Shown: in pieces, positions 7,777 through 10,146 of the stretch
Numbering within the stretch: position 1 is the stretch's first letter
Layout: each line of letters begins with the position of its first letter
Source of the DNA: Clostridiales bacterium
GTDB lineage: Bacteria > Bacillota > Clostridia > Lachnospirales > Lachnospiraceae
Assembly: GCA_021203285.1 (NCBI GenBank)
Contig: JAJQBM010000043.1
Span: 1 to 10,146, forward strand
Direction: 5' to 3'
DNA: 10,146 nucleotides
The notes under the pieces: generated by a model
The model's database searches: none
What the model was told of the DNA's origin: nothing
What the model saw: the letters and a program-made list of their open reading frames with translations, nothing else
Made by a program: the position numbers and the translations under genes

Positions 7777-9699
7777 TCAGACATCTAACTCTGCTTCATT
7801 GGCATGTTCGTAAATAAACGCTCTCCGCGGCGGCACATCCGTACCCATGAGCATCTCCGTGACATCGGAGGCCATACGCCCGTCGTCAATGCTGACCCGC
7901 TTTAAGATGCGGCGGGCCGGATCCAGCGTCGTCTCCCAGAGCTGCTCCGCATCCATCTCGCCAAGGCCCTTGTACCGCTGAAGGGTAAAGCTGCCCTTGT
8001 GGCTGCGCCGATAGCGCTCCAGCGCCGCATCGTCATAGAGGTATTCCTCCTCCCCTTTGGAGGGGATCACCTTGTACAACGGCGGCATGGCAATGTAGAC
8101 ATGTCCCTCAAAAATCAATTCCGGCATAAACCGGTAAAACAGCGTCAGCAGAAGTGTCGCGATATGCGCGCCATCCACGTCGGCATCCGCCATGATCACG
8201 ATCTTGTCATAGCGCAGCTTGGTAATATCAAAATCATTGCCGTATCCTTCCGAAAATCCGCAGCCGAACGCGTTGATCATCGTCTTGATCTCCGCATTTG
8301 CCAGAACCTTGTCAATGCTGGCCTTCTCCACATTTAAGATCTTACCGCGGATGGGAAGAATCGCCTGAAAGCTCCGGTCTCTCGCTGTCTTCGCAGAACC
8401 GCCGGCGGAGTCTCCCTCGACGATAAAAATCTCGCATCGGGAGGCATCGCGACTCTCGCAGTTTGCCAGCTTCCCGTTCGAGTCAAAGGAAAACTTCTGC
8501 TTCGTCAGAAGATTCGTCTTTGCCCGCTCCTCCGTTTTTCGTATCTTCGCCGCTTTTTCGGCACAGGACAGGACCGTTTTCAGTGTTTCCAGATTTTTAT
8601 CAAAATAAAGCTGAATCTCATCGCTGACAACCTTTGCCGTCACCTTCGCGGCGTCCGCGTTGTCCAGCTTCGTCTTCGTCTGTCCTTCAAAGCGGGGCGC
8701 GGGATGCTTGATGGAGATCACCGCTGTCATGCCGTTTCTCACATCCGCGCCGGTGAAATTCGCATCCTTCTCTTTTAAGACGCCGATCTGACGCGCATAC
8801 TGATTCATCACGGTGGTCAGCGCCGTCTTAAACCCCGTGATATGAGTGCCGCCCTCCGCGTTGTAAATATTGTTGCAGAAGCCGAGAATATTCTCATGGA
8901 ACTCTCCGGTGTACTGAAACGCCGCCTCCACCGTGATCCCGTCGCTCTCTCCATGGAAAAAAATCGGCTCATGGAGCGTCTCCGCCTTTTTGTTCAGGTC
9001 ACGGACAAAGCCGGTGATTCCCTCCTCCTCGTGGAATTCGATATGCTCCGCCTTCTCGACGCGCAGGTCATCGAAAATGATCGTCAGCCCCGGATTTAAA
9101 TAGGCCGTCTCGTGAAGGCGGCTCTTGATTTCATCCGCCTTGAAGCGTGTCTTTTCAAAAATCATCGGGTCGGGAAGAAAGTTGATCTTCGTGCCGGTCT
9201 GCTTTGTCTTCCCCAGAGTCGGGAGCAGGCCGTTCACCAGCTTTTCCGTGGGAATACCGCGTTCGTAGCGGTCATGATGGATCGCGCCGTCCCGGCTGAT
9301 CTCAACGTCCAGATAGGTGGACAGAGCGTTTACCACCGAGGAACCCACGCCGTGAAGTCCGCCGCTGGTCTTGTATACCGAATCGTCGAACTTTCCGCCC
9401 GCATGGAGCGTGGAAAAAACCAGTCGCGCCGCCGGCATACCCTTCTCGTGCATCCCGACCGGAATCCCGCGGCCATTGTCCTCCACGGTGCAGGAGCCGT
9501 CCGCCTCCAGCACCACACGGATTCGGTCACAGGCACCCGCAAGGTGCTCGTCCACCGCGTTATCCAAAATCTCATATACCAGATGATTTAAGCCCTTCTG
9601 CGAGACGCTGCCGATGTACATACCGGGGCGCTTGCGCACCGCTTCCAGACCCTCCAAGACAGAAATACTCGACTCATCATAAGCCACTTTCTTTGCCAT
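7777..9699 (-). CDS. parE: Type IIA DNA topoisomerase subunit B (ParE/GyrB-type)
   Basis: This is the ATPase subunit that captures and drives passage of a DNA duplex, paired with subunit A encoded 20 bp downstream. The 640 residues cover a GHKL ATPase (Glu43 as general base, Asn47, Asp74 in EDNGRGIP, GGLHGVGSS 113-121), a transducer domain with the ATP-contacting QTK loop (340-342) and a TOPRIM domain (EGDSAGG at 428-434, DADVDG at 505-510). LQRYKGLGEM (573-582) ends the core. It lacks the extra insert of E. coli GyrB. The QTKTKL sequence is gyrase-like, whereas the partner subunit looks like ParC, so the parE/parC names are provisional. His142 replaces the Arg that contacts coumarin drugs in E. 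coli GyrB. The start is supported by AGAGGA 8 nt before ATG 9699. I see no good promoter between this start and the terminator at 9754. Confidence 0.94.
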   Translation of the reverse strand: MAKKVAYDESSISVLEGLEAVRKRPGMYIGSVSQKGLNHLVYEILDNAVDEHLAGACDRIRVVLEADGSCTVEDNGRGIPVGMHEKGMPAARLVFSTLHAGGKFDDSVYKTSGGLHGVGSSVVNALSTYLDVEISRDGAIHHDRYERGIPTEKLVNGLLPTLGKTKQTGTKINFLPDPMIFEKTRFKADEIKSRLHETAYLNPGLTIIFDDLRVEKAEHIEFHEEEGITGFVRDLNKKAETLHEPIFFHGESDGITVEAAFQYTGEFHENILGFCNNIYNAEGGTHITGFKTALTTVMNQYARQIGVLKEKDANFTGADVRNGMTAVISIKHPAPRFEGQTKTKLDNADAAKVTAKVVSDEIQLYFDKNLETLKTVLSCAEKAAKIRKTEERAKTNLLTKQKFSFDSNGKLANCESRDASRCEIFIVEGDSAGGSAKTARDRSFQAILPIRGKILNVEKASIDKVLANAEIKTMINAFGCGFSEGYGNDFDITKLRYDKIVIMADADVDGAHIATLLLTLFYRFMPELIFEGHVYIAMPPLYKVIPSKGEEEYLYDDAALERYRRSHKGSFTLQRYKGLGEMDAEQLWETTLDPARRILKRVSIDDGRMASDVTEMLMGTDVPPRRAFIYEHANEAELDV

Positions 9700-9753
9700 G
9701 TTCTCATTCCTCTTTCAAACATTTGTTCTTTTGCCGCAAACAGTTTAACACAG

Positions 9754-9795
9754 AAAAAAGAATCCCGCAAACAGACAAGTCTGCCTGTGGGATTC
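9754..9795 (-). terminator. Rho-independent terminator of the coiled-coil gene
   Basis: The inverted repeat 9760-9795 has GAATCCC pairing exactly with GGGATTC at the outside and CAGA with TCTG at the top, around a 4-nt loop. On the minus strand the inner positions form two U-G wobbles, giving a nearly continuous stem, and six Ts (9754-9759) follow at once. It lies about 80 bp past the stop at 9876 and insulates the topoisomerase operon. On the plus strand the same hairpin is followed at 6 nt by a T-run (9802-9807), so it might also stop antisense transcription. Confidence 0.85.
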
Positions 9796-9875
9796 AGACC
9801 GTTTTTTATATAAGATCTCTGCGGATGGTTATTGTTGTCCGTCACAGCGCACTCATTGCCGAATGCCGCATACCC

Positions 9876-10146
9876 TTATGACTCAATGCCATGTTCTGCA
9901 AGCAAACGTCTCATTCGCTCCACCTCTGAGAGCAAATGCTCCTTCTCTGTGGAAAGTTGTTCGTTCTCTGTGAAGAGCTGCTCCTTCTCTGTAGAAAGTT
10001 GTTCATTCTCTGTCGAAAGCCGTTCATTCTTATTGCTCAACTGTGTTTTCTCCTCAACCAACTGCTCAATGATCTCCTCATTTTCCTCTTCCGCCAGTTG
10101 AAGTCTCCGCTCAAACGTATAATCCAGAGTCATAACACGTTTTACC
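9876..10146 (-). CDS. Coiled-coil protein, C-terminal part only (5' end outside window)
   Basis: I do not recognise the full gene. The reading frame is open to the window edge (VKRV precedes the first Met), and the ATG at 10131-10133 has no Shine-Dalgarno site, so this is probably the tail of a longer protein. Numbered from that Met, the last 85 residues are highly charged. They form a regular heptad coil with Leu at every seventh position (25, 32, 39, 46, 53, 60, 67, then Met74) and mostly Asn or Lys at the companion 'a' positions, as in dimeric leucine zippers. Residues 36-70 are five near-identical heptads. The ending RRLLAEHGIES resembles the tails of Rpn/PD-(D/E)XK nuclease-family proteins common in gut Clostridia, but the catalytic part would be outside the window, so this is a weak inference. 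A terminator follows at 9754-9795. Confidence 0.65.
   Translation of the reverse strand, partial: VKRVMTLDYTFERRLQLAEEENEEIIEQLVEEKTQLSNKNERLSTENEQLSTEKEQLFTENEQLSTEKEHLLSEVERMRRLLAEHGIES
9924..10028 (-). repeat. Five tandem 21-bp coding repeats (heptads)
   Basis: Five consecutive 21-bp units encode NERLSTE, NEQLSTE, KEQLFTE, NEQLSTE and KEHLLSE. Units 2-3 and 4-5 alternate N-type and K-type heptads, suggesting a 42-bp duplication on top of the 21-bp period. Because 21 is a multiple of 3, copy-number change would keep the frame and only lengthen or shorten the coil. Confidence 0.85.

Noticed and set aside
9924..10028. CRISPR-like or non-coding repeat array
   Set aside because: The 21-bp units are directly adjacent without spacers, keep the reading frame and encode heptads of a coiled coil.

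Overview
The window reads as a chromosomal segment of a Gram-positive anaerobe of the class Clostridia, most likely Lachnospiraceae-like. The reasons are the close match of the topoisomerase subunits to that group's style, a K+-dependent Na+-type membrane pyrophosphatase, a folate operon containing an HD-domain gene, and strong purine-rich Shine-Dalgarno sites. Base composition is moderately GC-rich by eye. The assignment rests on remembered family patterns, not on a search. Every supported gene lies on the minus strand, so transcription runs from high to low coordinates.

From the right edge: 9876-10146 is the C-terminal end of a gene that enters from beyond the window and encodes a leucine-zipper-like coiled coil built on a 21-bp coding repeat. 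A good intrinsic terminator (9754-9795) separates it from a two-gene type IIA topoisomerase operon. Subunit B (7777-9699) and subunit A (5516-7756) are spaced by 20 bp. The pair lacks a clear GyrA box and has a short C-terminal domain, so it looks more like topoisomerase IV (ParE/ParC) or a second gyrase-like enzyme than the primary gyrase. Next comes hppA (3335-5335), a membrane-integral pyrophosphatase with its own recognisable promoter.

The left third is a folate/one-carbon operon in the order 5-formyltetrahydrofolate cyclo-ligase (2629-3234), folC (1330-2601), an HD-domain phosphohydrolase (831-1358), and folP (1-791, running off the left edge). FolP joins the pterin to p-aminobenzoate. 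FolC adds glutamate to dihydropteroate and to folates. The cyclo-ligase returns 5-formyl-THF to the active folate pool. The HD protein is uncharacterised, but its place in the operon suggests a pterin-phosphate or nucleotide hydrolysis step.

No mobile element, CRISPR array, tRNA or rRNA was seen, and no gap between genes exceeds about 180 bp. The content is mainly housekeeping. The points worth a second look are residue-level departures in drug- or substrate-contact positions (DHPS Tyr178, subunit A Gly87, subunit B His142), the HD protein in the folate operon, and the repeat-built coiled-coil tail.
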